A stretch of 64,000 nt of DNA from Planococcus citri (GCF_950023065.1 NC_088677.1:83477469-83541468), one strand, 5' to 3'; positions 35,264-48,776 are shown, numbered from the stretch's first letter. The notes: generated from the sequence alone by a model not told the origin. Numbers and translations are program-made.

Positions 35264-38200
35264 TTAATCAAACGATATGAGCTCGGCGATTTCATCTTTT
35301 TCCTCCGGCTGAGGCGTACTGGTGGCTGAAGGCGCCGAAGGTACAGGCTGCGGACCGTGTTGTATAAGCGAATGCTCGCTGGAGCTCGAAGGTGACGATA
35401 AAGGCGACGAAGACGGCGGCGCCATCACAGATCTGCCCATCGTATGTTGCATGAGAGAAGCAGCTGCCGCAGGTACAGGTTGAGCTGCGCTTGGCATATG
35501 CCCTTGCGGAGGCTCCGATCCGGCTGGTCGATTAGTCGACGATGCCGGCGGTCCCATCACGTGCTGTAAGTTTTGATCCATGTGTATACCTGGCCCCGAG
35601 GCCGGACCAGGCTGCTGGTGATCGACGTAGACGCCGGATTGAGGCGCAGGCTGGTGTATGTGATGGCCAGGACCGGAATGTAAGGCGGTAGCTTGAGGAC
35701 TGGATACGTATTGCGGATTTGCTGCGGCAGGTTGTCCGATCATTTGATGGGTATGTGGTGGAGGTGGACCGCCGACGTTGGAGGCGTTTGAACCGGTTGC
35801 GAGAGGTTGAGATGGCGCTGGTCCTCCGGGACCGCCGGATGCGCCGGACATTAATGGATTCGAAGAGGGAGCGTAGACGTTCGAGGCGGGTATTTGAGAC
35901 TGGCCCATCATTACGGTTTGAGGCGGTTGGTGAGGCATCGTGTTTTGACCTGAAATCGTTTCCACAGTTGAAAATGCGTAAGTCGAAACGAAAGCAGCAA
36001 GGATTGTACTCGAAAATTTACTCAAAAAAAAGTAAGTAACTTCAGTAACCAGAAAAGCTGGGAAAAGTAACCGAAAAAAATTTCAATGTAAAAAAAAAAT
36101 GAGGAGACCAAAAAACTCTAATCCAAACAAAATGTTACATTTTATTTTAGATTAACAAAAAACACAGAAAAAAATCATCAAAATTCAAATAAAAACCAAA
36201 ACAAAAAAAACTATCGAAAGCTCAAAACAGAAGTGAGGGAGAGTCTACCGAAATAAGGAGAAACAAAATTTAATCTTTTATCCAAAATCATTTTGAAAAT
36301 TAAACACAAAAATACCAATTTTAAAACTGTGGAAATTTTGACACGAGCAAGCATTTTATGAAAAAATTGTTCAAGTGTTGAAAAAGAATTCCATAAATAG
36401 AAGAATCATTAGAACGAGAAACTTATTAAAATCAAAGGTAAAGGGGGGGGGGATTGTAATCCAAATTTGACAAAATGATGTTTTGTGAAAATCATTTTGA
36501 AAATTCGAATAAGTACGAAAAAATGTACCGTGTTTCAAAAAGAAAAAAATACACAAATTCACGACAAAAATACACCAAAATTTTGGAAAAATTGACACAC
36601 ATTTCAAAAAAATAAAAAAAAATGAAAAATGGAAAAAATGCAACAAAATTATTGAAATTGAGAGAAAATGACCAAAACAGGAAGCAAAGGAAAGATCAAG
36701 ATTTGGAGAGAAAAAAATTAGTCAAAAAATAATGCTGAAAAACTTTCCTGTGACCTTCTTTTAAAATCAAAATCGTAAGTCACTAAGAATAAAACTCAAG
36801 AGCGAGATTCAAAACAAAAAAATATCTCGAAAAATTGGAAAAATTTTGCAGAAATTTGAAAAATTTGAAAAAAGTTGCGAGGATTCTAAAATAAAAATTT
36901 GATTAAAAATAGAAAATTGCAGAAACTTTACAAAATTTTAGTCAACAAAAAAAAAGAAAAAAAAAAGAAAACTTAAGGAAAATTGTTGAAAAATTGGAAA
37001 ACAGAATCTATGAGAATTCAAAAGAATAAAAGGTGAAAAAAATCAAGAAAACCAAAAAAAAATCGAAATAAAACGAAAACCATCAAGTTTTGAGGTCCAA
37101 GACAAACTCTCAAAAACTCAAAAAAAAAAAAATTTATAACAAGGGAAATTTCACAATTAATGTAAAATTTTATAAAAATCAGAAGATAGATTTCGCCAAA
37201 ATTAAAAGAACAAAAATTTGGACAAAAAACGAATCAATAAAATTGAAAATGGAAAACTCTCGAAAATTCAGTTCAGGAAAAATCACTGAGAATTTAGAAC
37301 AGAGAACTCGCGAGAATAAACATACGAATTTGGAAAAATAATTTAAAAATGTTGGGAAAAATCATCGATAACATTAAAGGAAAAATATCATAAAAATTAA
37401 AAAAAAAATCTCACGAAAATTCACAATAAAATTTTAAAAACATCACAACAATTTAGACAACAAAAAAAAAATACGAAAATTGGGGGAAAATCGTCGAAAA
37501 ATTGGATAATGGAATCCATGAGAACTCAAAAAAAAAAAAAAAATGAAACGTGAAGAAAAATCAAAAAAGCCCCAAAAAAAGTTTGAAATGAAACCATCAA
37601 AAGTTTCGAGATCCAAAACAAACTCTCAAAACCTCAAAAAAAAAATTGTAAAAAGGGAAATTCCACAAAAATTTGAGCAGAAAAAATCACCAAAATTAGA
37701 GAAAAATTAGGAGAAAATTTTATGAAAATCGCGAAAATTCGAGAAAAAGGTTTCGCCGAAATTAAGAACATAAAAATTTAGACAAAAAACAAATCATTAA
37801 AAAAAATTTAACACAAAATCATAAAAATGACGAAAATGGAAAACTCTTAATTCGAGAAAAATCATAAGAGATCGGCGAGAACTCATAACAGAGAATTCGC
37901 GAGAATTTAAAGCATAAATTTGGAAAAAAATGAACAACATTTTTAGAGAAAACTTGTCGAAAAACTTCAAGCAAAACTCCAGATGATTCAAGAGAGAAAA
38001 GGAAATCCGGAGGGCCTTCCTCTATAACTGGGAGGGAAGGGGAAAGGAGAGAGGAATCGACGAAAGAAGGATATAAAGATACAAAAAACCACACCACAAA
38101 AAGTGAAAATGAAAAAAACAAACTCATCAAATCTCAAAGAAGCCCCCCCCCATCATAAAAAAAATTGTCAAAATTTAAAGAAAATCATAACATTTGGAAC

Positions 38201-41200
38201 AAGTAAAATCACAATTCCAAAAAAATGTAAGCAAAAAAATCTCAAGTTTTTTTAAAGCACGAGACTCGAAAAAAAAACTGTTGAAATAAAAAAAAAAACA
38301 ATCAAAAATACCTAAGGCAAAAAAATAACCATAATTTTGAACAAAACTATAGAATCGTGAAAATTCATAGTTGAAAAATCTGTCACATTTAAAGATACTT
38401 TGCCAAAATTTGAAAAGAGAAAAAAAATTGAAATTCAGGGAAAATCGTAGAAAAACTAAAAAAAGAGAACGAAAATTTTTAAAAAAAAATCACCAAATGG
38501 GGGAAAAACTCACAAAATTCAAAAAGTCATCGAACAAATCCTGACAAAAATTTCATCAAAAAAATCACACAAACTCCAGGGAACATTTTTTAGCAAAAAT
38601 CACGAGAACTCAAAGTAATAAAATTCAGCAAAAATTCAGTCGGAAAAAAAATACCAAATTAATCAAAATTCAGAACAAAAGTCATGGAAAAATAATTTTG
38701 GGAAAAAAATCACCAAAATTTAAGATGTAGCTAGGTGAAAATTAATGAAAATAAGAGAAAATCTACCAAAAACCATCGAGAAATTCAAAAATAATCAAGA
38801 ATACTTGTTAAGATTAGGAAAAAACCTGAGAAAATTTCAAAAGAAAAATCATCAAATCTGGAAAAATAAAATTCGTAAATTTGAAAAAACAGCGAGACCA
38901 TTTTAAATAAGATCAATTTTTTTTACTCGTATTTCAAGAATTTCGGTTGTAATTTTCATAAAAAATGGAAATTTGTGAAAAAATTAGGAAAAAGTAACTT
39001 AGTAATTTACTTATTTGAAAAATAACCGAGTATAATCCCTGCGAAAGGCAAAATGGGAGGATTTCACGACCGAGCTAGCTCTTCAAACTCACCAGCAGTG
39101 TAATGAGGTGCAGCAAATGACGTCGATGATGCAAAAGGTCCAGAATTCGCAGTACTCGCTGGTAAATTCATAGCCTGCATCGAAACAGCTACAGGTTCGA
39201 AGGCAGATACTCCACCTAAAACAAGAATTTTTCAGAAATCAGCCACATACTTGAAAAAAAAACGACACAACGTTTTGAAATCCACTCGACGACTTACTCG
39301 GTTGAGCTGGAGGAATATAAGGCAGAGAACCGTACGTGTTATTTAATCTATACTGTTGTATTTGTTGTTCTTGCCTCATGTGTAGTTCGCGTTCTTGGTC
39401 GTGAATTCTTTTCAGAGCCAATTGTCTTTGGTACTGCAAAAAAAGAAAAAAGAAACGTACAATAACTGCTATTCACACGATCAGAACCTCATTTCTCAAT
39501 TATAAAAAAATCACACTCCATTATAACCATAGTTGAGATCAAGGTGAGGAATAAATTTCTAAAAAACATTCTCTCACAAAAGAAAAAAAAATAAGACCGT
39601 GAAAAGTACTTGAAAAAATAAATTCAACTCGTACTTGTAAATATTCTTGTTTCTTCTGTCTCATGATTTCCAATTTCTGAGCCATTTGTAACTGCCTCTG
39701 TCTTTCGGCGATTTCAGCCTCTCTTCGAAGTCGTTCCTTGTGTTCGTCGCGTAAAGCATCTAACGCAGCTCGAGCATCCTTAACTTGGGTCAATTTATCT
39801 TGTAATCCTTCGTAGTAAACTACACAACAGAAAAAAAATCTCAAAATTGAATCACAAAACGACAGAAAATAGACCACAATCTTCGCCCCTAATTTACCTC
39901 GACTGTCGTCCTGTTGCTGAATATATCTCAGCAATTGCGAATGCATCGCTGTAATATTCAAGAATAAATTCTGCGCCGTTGTATCGTTGGCGATCGAACG
40001 ACCTCGACTAGCATTCGATTTCATTCTATTCACAAATATTTCCACCTGGTTGTTCAACGTGTTCACAAAATACTCCATTTCGTCGGGCGTTTCGACGCCG
40101 TTCTCGTCGCTGGCCGTTTTATCGCGATGCATCGTATCGTAATCGTAAATGCTCATGGATTTCATGTCAATTGGTAATGATTTCTCGTCTCTCAGGTTGC
40201 TGTGCGAGGTGTTGTTTAAGCCTACGGTATTCGCGGAGCCTAAACTGTCGCGAGTTTTTTCGCCTCCGGTCGATGCTCTCGCGTCCCAGTACGTACGATT
40301 TAGGTAACGCGATAGTTCTACGTCGTCGTTTTCGAAACTGTCAGCCAATTTCTGCAAAAAAAGAAAAAAAAATAGACATTAGTTAGGTACTAAACTACTA
40401 ATACGCGAGGATTCAAAAGAAGAAAGAAGAGTATCGGTTTGATCAGGAGGTTGAAAGTAACATTGGAAAAGTAGTGATCAAAAAATTTTTAAAACGTGTG
40501 CAAAACATTTCAATACAGAGAACCCTCCCCCTCCCTGCATCAAAAAAAAATGTTGACCGAATTTAATGATGTTTACAAAAAAATTACGAAACCAAACGTT
40601 CCAATTAAAATCTGACAATGAAATTCGATCGAGGAATCATTGGCAATTTCAACAAAAAGCAAAACTTTTTGTTGGCAAAAAGTGAAAGGTGCATTTTTAC
40701 AATATTTTTGCCAGAAATATGAGATTACTTCGCAACTTTTTGGCAAAAAGACAAATGGGCAAGGCTTTTTAGCAATTTTTGGCAAAATAGTGAAACTTTT
40801 TCTCAAAATTTTAAGCAAGAAAATGAGACTTCGGCAATTTATTGAGGAATAAAATTAAATTTTTTGGAAATTTTCGACAAAAGACAAAATTCTGATTAAT
40901 TTTTGACAAGAAACGATTCTTTAAGGCAATTTTTGGGGAACAAGTCAAGCTTTTTGGCATTTTGTGCACAAAAGAGGGGGAAATTTTTGACAAAAAACGA
41001 CACCTTATAGAAATTTTGACAATGGTGAGGTTTTTTTTCAACCATTTTTGGCAAAAAAGTAAAACTAAATGTTCGTACAAAATGCAATTCTGGGAAAATT
41101 CCGTATTTATCTAACTTTTAACAAAAGGCAAGACTTTTTGGCAATTATTGGCAAAAAAGTGATGTCTTTTTTTTGGATTTTTTTTTTTGTAAAAGTGAAC

Positions 41201-44200
41201 TATTTTTACAATTTCTTGTAAAAAACGATATTTTAAACAAGTTTTGCTAATTTTAAATTTAAAAAAAAAAAACAGAAGTTTCAACAATTCTGGAAAAATT
41301 TAGAATTTTCATCATTTTTTACAAAAAGGAGTCTTTTTGGCAATCATTGGCAAAAGATGAGCCTTTTTTTAACATTTTTTTTTTTTTTGAAAAACGCACT
41401 TTTTCTACAATTTTCTGTAAAAAAACGAGATAATTTAGGCAAGTTTTGCTAATTTTAAATTTAAAAAAAAAAAACAATAAAGTTTCAGAAATTCTGGAAA
41501 AATTCAGATTTCTTTCTTCATTTTTTACAAAAAGGAGTTTTTCTGGCAATCATTGGCAAAAGGTGAGTCTTTTTTTTATCATTTTTTTTTTTTTTGAAAA
41601 AACGAACTTTTTTTACAATTTTATGTAAAAAGTGAGATTTTAAGCAAGTTTTGCTAATTTTAAATAAAAAAAACCATAAAGTTTCAACAATTTGGGAAAA
41701 ATTCAGAATTTTCATCATTTTATACGAAAAGGAGTCTTTCTGGCAATCATTGGCAAAAGGGAGTCTCTTTTTATCATTTTTTTTTTTTTTTGGAAAAACG
41801 AATTTTTTTTACAATTTTCTGTAAAAAACGAGATTTTAAGCATGTTTTGCTAACTTTTTTTAAAAAAACATAAAGTTTCAGCAATTCTGGAAAAATTTAG
41901 AATTTTCATCATTTTTTACAAAAAGGAGTCTTTTTGGCAATCATTGGCAAAAAAGTGATTCTTTTTTTACCATTTTTTTTGTTTTTGAAAAAGTGAACCT
42001 TTTTACAATTTTATGTAAAAAACGAGATTTTTAGCAAGTTTTTGCCAGAAAAGTGAGATTTTTTGGAATTTATCGCTAAAAAAATACAATTTTTAATTAC
42101 GACTTTTTGACAAATTTGACAAACAGCGAGACCGTTTGCAATTTTTGCCAGAAAACGAGTCTTTGACAGTTTAAAATTTTTGAATTTCACTTCCTAATTT
42201 CAAAAATACACCACACCGCAAACCTTTTCACAATTTTTTGTAAAAAACGAGATTTTTAGCAAGTTTTGCTAACTTTTTTTAAAAAAACATAAAGTTTCAG
42301 CAATTCTGGAAAAATTTAGAATTTTCATCATTTTTTACAAAAAGGAGTCTTTTTGGCAATCATTGGCAAAAAAGTGATTCTTTTTTTACCATTTTTTTTG
42401 TTTTTAAAAAAGTGAACATTTCACAATTTTATGTAAAAAACGAGATTTTTAGCAAGTTTTTGCCAAAAAAGTGAGATTTTTTGGAATTTATCGCTAAAAA
42501 AATACAATTTTTAATTACGACTTTTTGACAAATTTGACAAACAGCGAGACCGTTTGCAATTTTTGCCACAAAACGAGTCTTTGACAGTTAAAAAATTTTT
42601 GAATTTCACTTCCTAATTTCAAAAATACACCACACCGCAAAATCTCAAGTCTCAACTTTCATTTTAAGCGTTTTGATAAATTTTGGAATACTTGCGGATT
42701 ACGAAAAAAATGAAAAATATCCAAAATTTGACTTGATTGTGGTAGAAAGTTGAAATATGGTTCAGACTAGTTTACATCCTACATTCAAAATCCTAAAAAA
42801 ATCAATGGTGCGAAGGGAAGAGGAGGAGAAAAATTTCCTGATAAAATACATCACTTGCGAAATTGGGGTAAACAGTTCTCACGACTTTTCTCGATCGTTA
42901 TGGGTCCAATTTTCCAGCATTTTTCGGGTTTGTGCCTGATTTCAATCAGATTCTAACTCACAAAATAAAAATAGAATCAAAATTTGAGATAATTTTTAAA
43001 AAATGTTTCAAATTGTACAATTTTTTTATGGAAATGAAAATGAAAATGAAATTACTTCAAGGAAAAAATTTCTGTACCCCCCTCCCCTTCACCTTATTCA
43101 GACCATTATTTCGACATTTTTCAAAACCTGGGAGCCCAAAAATTTACAGAAAGTTTGAGAAAACACCAAAACTGATGCCTATCCATTCAAGGAAGTCGAA
43201 AATAGGACATCAGCCCAATTTCAACTTTCTACTCCTACAATAACTTGATGCAAGAAATCGATGATTTGAGGGATTTTTGTACTACTTTTTTGAACAGAGT
43301 TTAATTTCATGAGATCTTGAATTTCTAATTAAAACAAAAAAATAAATTCAACTTACGAATCTGATATAAATGGAGGGAGAAGCTAGAGGGGGAGGGGAGG
43401 GAGTTCGGATCGAAATCTTTGGTCGCCCAATTTTCAAAATTGGAGAAAAGGGATGGTTTGAATCGATATTTTCCTAAGGACTCTCGGAAATTAGGGAGAA
43501 TGGATTTAAGGTGGATGTGTATCTTTTTGATTATGAATAATGAAAAACACAAAAAACTGAATCCAAAAGCGTTTGGTATACTCGATTTTCGAAATAGGAG
43601 AGGAAGGAGGGCTTGGATTTAAATTTTTTTCATAAATAAAAATGTTTGCAAGTTTTCAATGTACAATTTTTGTTTTAAAAAGTTCTGAATAGAAATCAGA
43701 CGATTAAAGACAGAAAATCATTTTAAAAAAGGAGCCAACGCTCAAAAGCACACCCTTCAAAAAAAAGACCTGACGAAAATGGAACCACGAATCATTTTTT
43801 TTTTTTTTAAATATGACCTAAACAACAATTCAATCATAAAATCGCTTCGAAGCTCCTAATCACCATAAATTCCCTACGAGACTTTCATCTTATAGTTGAA
43901 ACAAATACTCACATGTTGAACTACAGGCGGTGAAAATGATTTAGACCTCGTAACTGGTTTATAAGGCTGCGCTCTGGTCTGAAAACAGGTTTGAAATATT
44001 AAAACATACAAAAACAGTCACATATTTCAATCATTCATCGAGGGTGAGGATCGAATCGTCAACTGATTGGAAAATGACTGATATTTGGAAGCACTTACTT
44101 TAGATTCGGCTTCGGATTGCGATAAAGCGATAGCTAATTGAAGTTCTTCTTCCTCTTTCAATTCTTCGTCTGTTTTTTTAGGCGCTGAACGAGGCTAGAA

Positions 44201-46228
44201 AAGGGAACAGATTTTAGAAACGTGATAATACGTTCAAAAAAAGTAAACGAGATCGAAAAAATTATGCTATTCTGAAAAACTGAAATAGATACCTGAGTTG
44301 GAGTACTGGTGTTGGTGCCATACTCGCTTTCCTCGGCTTTCATCGCACTACTGGGTCTGCTGAAAGAATAAATTCGGTATTAGTAAAGATCATTAAACGT
44401 GACCGTAACAATCAAGCTATCAAAATGAACAAAAAATGAACATAAAATTCAACATGCAGTATATTAATTAATCTTGGTTTTTTCTCGCACCTTTTTACTG
44501 ATCAGTTTTAAACCTATGTAAATATCTTACAATCAAACACTGAAACGTCTCTCCTCACTATTGTAACAACGTAGCGCATATTTCACCATCTCTCTCCATT
44601 TCCAACGATAATACACAAATCGTATTAAAAAAAAAAAAAAAAAACTAGTCGTCCATCCAGAGAAAAAAAATCCAACAAACACTACGCAATAAATGAAATA
44701 CAGACGATGAAAAATTTACTTCAACGTCATACTCGACCAAGGAGACGATTTTCTGCTCTTAAAAGAACTTCTGATAGTTTTCTGATGCGACCCATCAATA
44801 ACCGAGTCGTTATGGCTGATCATACTATTCCTGTAATTCGAAACCGTTCGATAAAAACATTTGCTGATTATCATTCGATAAGAGTACGCCAATGCTAAAG
44901 CTCATACAACATACATCCATTACACTAGGAAGCGTACGCTGTTCAAAATAGCGAAAAATTAAACGACTCCAGCGTCAATATCATTCAGTAGCACAACGTT
45001 GAAAATATACATAAATAGCTAGAGATAAACAGCCATTACAGTACGATAAAAAAAAGCAAATACGACGTCCATAAACTTCTAAAATGAACGAAAAAATATT
45101 AAAAATCAACGAACGCAATATTGCTGGAAGTTTTCTACGAATTTCATAGCGCTACGTTGCCACACAGCTGACTCTAATTTGATGAAAAGTACACACTTAC
45201 TGGCATTTTTCTAGACAAGTATCACATACACGAACTGATTTCTCGATTCCGAATTTTGGTAACGTGATACTATGAGATGAGCATTGTTGACAAAATACCT
45301 CTCCGCAGGCTCTACAATGATGCTAGAAAAATAGAATAAAATATCGCAGTCAGTTTTTACGATTTCAATAGATTATTAGGAGTAATAATGTACGTACTTT
45401 TCGATTCATTAAAGTGAACATGGTACGACAACGATGGCACCGATCACCGTCTTTCCACGAAGGTGCAGTATCAGCCAAAAACATAGCGTCGCTTTCTTTA
45501 AACGTAGGAAATTTATAGCCTTCGGTTTTCATAATAGTTACCGTATCCTGAACAGATTTGTAAGCTTAATTCATGTCTAGATAATCGTAAATTATTCGGT
45601 GGCATTAAAAAAAGAGTAATTACTTGAACTGATCGATGTTTCGGATTGTTACGAAATGCAAAAGCCCAAGATTGAAGTAAATCTAAACATTTGGTTCTAA
45701 CGTTCTCGTTCTGACACGATTTAATGATATCTTTGAACGTTTCCATGAACTGTTTCGTACTGATCTCATCTTGAATTAATGCACCGCAATTTTTAACGCA
45801 GGATTCTAATACCTATGAACGATGATGTAAATTTAAAACGAAGAATACGAAGAAAATGATGCAGAAAATGGTAAAATAATACGTACAGTGAGACCATACA
45901 AAGCAACGACTGAATTAGGGTTAGAGATTTTCTTCTGGATGGCATTCAAAGCGTTATTCGGTCTGAAAACAATCGTTAAAATGAACTCCAACCGTACAGA
46001 AACAGACGTGAATATTTATCGAATAAAATTACTCCTTACTTAACATCTCCTTGTCTAATTAGATCACATAATTTCATAATAACATCCCAATCTGTTTCTA
46101 ATCGATAACTATCTGTGGCTTCATCTGTTCGAATGAAATTAACAGTTAATAATACCAGCTTCGCAAAATGATACCTTTAGCAACTCATACTCACTTAGAA
46201 ACTGTTCGAAAGTTGGTTTACGAAGCAT
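35264..46228 (-). CDS. Hrs: Hrs / HGS, ESCRT-0 subunit (VHS-FYVE-UIM)
   Basis: Fifteen GT-AG coding exons join in frame to 859 aa (high to low): 46195-46228, 46040-46124, 45887-45962, 45624-45812, 45398-45547, 45201-45322, 44720-44830, 44293-44359, 44099-44194, 43913-43978, 39898-40351, 39635-39819, 39298-39433, 39093-39215, 35264-35949. Domains: VHS (about 5-140, ETDWDVIMKLCDLIRQGD), FYVE zinc finger (159-216, WKDGD, RKHHCRACG, RVCDTC), UIM (about 292-310, EEELQLAIALSQSEAE), the Hrs helical/coiled-coil region (RYLNRTYW, FVNRMKSNASRGRSIAND, YYEGLQDKLTQ), then a Pro/Gln/Ser-rich tail ending in the clathrin box LISFD. With STAM it binds PI3P and ubiquitinated cargo on early endosomes. The 44720-44830 exon is in phase and may be optional. 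The start lies just after an acceptor, so a 5' untranslated exon is expected. Confidence 0.93.
36040..39000 (+). repeat. Strongly A-rich intron sequence with degenerate GAAAAATC-type repeats
   Basis: Nearly 3 kb between the last two Hrs coding exons is extremely A-rich on the plus strand (T-rich in the transcript). Small words such as GAAAATC, CAAAAATT and AAAACTC recur. A segment around 37020-37200 (AATCGAAATAAAACGAAAACCATCAAG, GAGGTCCAAGACAAACTCTC) recurs about 540 bp later around 37590-37680 in diverged form. No coding content. Confidence 0.65.
40600..42645 (+). repeat. ~200-bp tandem repeat with a recent 419-bp duplication, in a Hrs intron
   Basis: The phrase GGCAATCATTGGCAAAA recurs at about 41338, 41545, 41742, 41936 and 42355, each followed by a T-tract, GTAAAAAACGAGATTTT, GCAAGTTTTGCTAA and GTTTCAGCAATTCTGG. 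The last step is double length. A 419-bp unit (about 41805-42223) is repeated almost unchanged at about 42224-42642; for example CCACACCGCA is at 42211 and 42630. Before 41200 related but looser GGCAATTTTTGGCAAAA units occur. Confidence 0.85.
42650..43900. other. Remainder of the large Hrs intron
   Basis: AT-rich intron without recognisable repeats or genes, apart from short C-rich and GGA-rich stretches near 43075 and 43390. Confidence 0.4.
44720..44830 (-). other. Hrs: Possible cassette exon of Hrs (111 nt)
   Basis: Flanked by an acceptor (TTACAG) and a donor (GTAAAT), open throughout, phase 2 at both ends, so including or skipping it keeps the frame (859 versus 822 aa). It encodes a basic Ser-rich segment directly after the FYVE finger, where Hrs proteins vary in length. 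Confidence 0.55.
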
Positions 46229-46239
46229 TTTTGCAACCT

Positions 46240-48415
46240 GGAATCAAAAAATAGAAATCAATTACTTACATCATACTTAACAATCGAACGAAATATCTAC
46301 CAAGTCAGAAAGTACGGTAACGGATGATTAGTAACTTATGTAAGACGTTATACCATATTGAATCAGTTTCAAAAACTTCGAGCCAACGATGACGAATTAG
46401 ACAAGTAAGTAGGTATTCAGATGTTAGAATTGATGCACCCTATCAACAACTGATACTACGTGTCAATGAATTCAATCGTAATTAATTCGTATAAAACTTT
46501 TCAACATAATTATTTCAAGCTGTAGGATGACAAAGACGTTATCGTATTTTATCGAATAGAAGCGCGATAATGATGAAACTAATCTATCCTGACATTTATA
46601 TGCTACGACTAACACGAAATCATGAATCATCACTTACGTTACTGTGCTCGCCTTTTGAATTTAGATAGCTTTCCGATGACCAAACTTATCAAATGATTAC
46701 TCAGAATTTATAGCATTTTATCAATTTGAAACGAATGACCTGAGATTTCAGCAACAGAATAATTTAGAGTACAGATGTTCGCGAAAATTCGACCCTTTTC
46801 GTTGAATTGATTTGATATGATGATTACATGACTGTGCATTGCACCAAATGTTTTCTCATCTTTGACACTGTTTAACGATGTAATTATATAACATGGGGTT
46901 ATTGTCAAGACAAAATACAATACATTGTAACAAAGTAGACTTAATTTTAAATAAAATCTTACCTGAAAGTTCGAATAAAAGTTCAATCAAAATAATAAAC
47001 TTTGGTTTTCTTTTTCAACATATCAACTTTGATCAAAATTTTAGAATACGAAATCAGTGTAGCTGTTTCAGCAATCAAAAAAGTTTCAATCGAATGTTCA
47101 CCAGGTTACGTAATGAAAAAGCTCTTCTCAAGTCGATTTTTATCATTTTAATAATGATATTTTATTTTTTATAATATCTCAAAATATTATTAAAAGTACT
47201 TAAATTTGAAAAAAGCTCCAATTTTTTCAATTCGAAAGTTGCGTAACAACATATGTAATTTTGTGTGCTGAATTTCGGAAACACTGCAAAAAATCCGAAA
47301 GTGAACGAAAATAGCCGATGTCTAATTGAAAAAATAAATTTTGATTTTTGAAGATCTGAAAAGTTCTAAGCTTTGAACTTTTGGTTTTTTTGAAGGAGTT
47401 GAGGAAACATAGCTATATTTCAGAAACAGGATCATCCTGCATCAGCCTATTGTAAGTATCTACAGTTAATTCGCAGTATTTTAATATTATTTTATTGTAG
47501 TTTCATCGTTTGTTTAGATTAGCTACTCGAAGCTTCGAAAGCTTTCAAGAAAAACTTGATCTCGATCGTGTGATCGATCAAAGTTCGCATTGTAATGAGA
47601 TCGAGATGAAGAACTGATCGATCATTCATTATTGAATTTACTACAGAAGAAGTTTTGAGTACAGGAAAACATCAGGGCAGAAGATTCATGAATTTCCACC
47701 CAGACGAACGATTTGAATTCGTCTCATCGAATTAATTTTCCTGTCAAAAGTTGTAAATAATTTTAATTCATGAACACTTGAAACGAATGCAAATATAAGG
47801 TACTAACAATATTCTATGTTTACAGCAGTTCCATGAGGGCAAACGTGCTTTCCAAACACTAAAAAAGCTATTCAGCGATTACCTATTCAACATATATAAG
47901 ATGCTGCTGGAAAACTCATGCTGATGAATTTTGAACCAGATTGATCGAAACATTACAAAGAGATAATCATTTCACGTTTTTAACCTATAAAACAATCTGC
48001 TCTTGTCCTCATCTTTACAGAATTAGCTATCTAATTCGATGCTAAATTTGGCAAGAATTTGAATCCGTGTTCGTAGCATTTGTTGGAATTTCCTGACTTG
48101 AAGAAATGAGACAATTTACTCGATTTGATCATGACAACTGATTTAAACTTCGTTGAATTTTACTGTTTAGTATTATCTGTTCTCATACCTATGTGGTTTT
48201 TTTTTAAATTATGGAGTTGGTTAGGATGGGAATTGTTTAAGAATAACTAACTACGTTGACTTTTTTCCACTAATACGTTAGAGATTGTTCGGTGACTGGA
48301 ATAATAAACCATTAAATTTCGTTACATAGTGTTTCAATTATTTTCTATGAAACGATTCGTATTTTTCATTATATATTGAGTATTTAAACGAGTTACAAGG
48401 TTCATAATTTTAATG
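46240..48415. other. Upstream region of Hrs, no gene identified
   Basis: Mostly unique, AT-rich. It should contain the Hrs promoter and 5' untranslated exon(s), since the Hrs ATG follows a splice acceptor (46238-46240 on the plus strand), but no exon can be pinned down. A self-complementary GATCGATCGA-like cluster lies near 47558-47625. Confidence 0.4.
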
Positions 48416-48419
48416 ATTA

Positions 48420-48425
48420 TTTATT
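48420..48425 (-). terminator. Poly(A) signal shared by the small ORF and possibly YARS2
   Basis: AATAAA on the minus strand, about 35 nt beyond the stop of the small membrane-protein ORF. I see no AATAAA between the YARS2 stop (48943) and this one. Confidence 0.5.
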
Positions 48426-48458
48426 AACGCAAACCAACTTACCTACTACATTATTACA

Positions 48459-48776
48459 TCATTCGAAATCTTTATCGGTGAAGAAAAGTTCGCCCTCCTT
48501 CTTCGGGATACATTTATTGAAGCAGTAAATAAATAAACACACCGAAGGTATTCCAATCAATACTATTATTATGAGGAATATGACAATCAGAAGAAGAACG
48601 GAGAGAAGCCGCGATGCCGGTATCACTTCGGAGGATTCATCGTGATGAACGTGTCTTTTTTCACTTAGTTGAGAATACTCTCCGACAGAAGAATATTTAC
48701 ACTGATAGTACGAATCTCGTTTCGATTCTAAAGAACAACTACTCAACAACAGCAGTTCTACGAAAAGGATTTTCAT
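48459..48776 (-). CDS. Small predicted type I membrane protein, unknown family
   Basis: A 105-aa frame starting MKILFVELLLLSSCS, which looks like a signal peptide, followed by a short Ser/Tyr/His-rich outer segment with a Cys (YYQCKYSS), then a long hydrophobic helix (LLSVLLLIVIFLIIIVLIG, about 55-85) and a short acidic tail (FFTDKDFE). Upstream in-frame ATGs at 48800 and 48794 would add 6-8 residues. It lies 166 nt downstream of the YARS2 stop on the same strand and before the first poly(A) signal. I do not recognise the family. It could be a separate gene, a second cistron of the YARS2 transcript, or a chance frame; the ordered signal peptide and membrane helix favour a real product. Confidence 0.5.
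   Translation of the reverse strand: MKILFVELLLLSSCSLESKRDSYYQCKYSSVGEYSQLSEKRHVHHDESSEVIPASRLLSVLLLIVIFLIIIVLIGIPSVCLFIYCFNKCIPKKEGELFFTDKDFE

Noticed and set aside
35950..36025. Extension of the last Hrs exon frame upstream to a Met at 36025
   Set aside because: The frame crosses a good acceptor (rc of CTG at 35950-35952) and the extra residues do not match Hrs. The upstream exon joins in phase at 35949.
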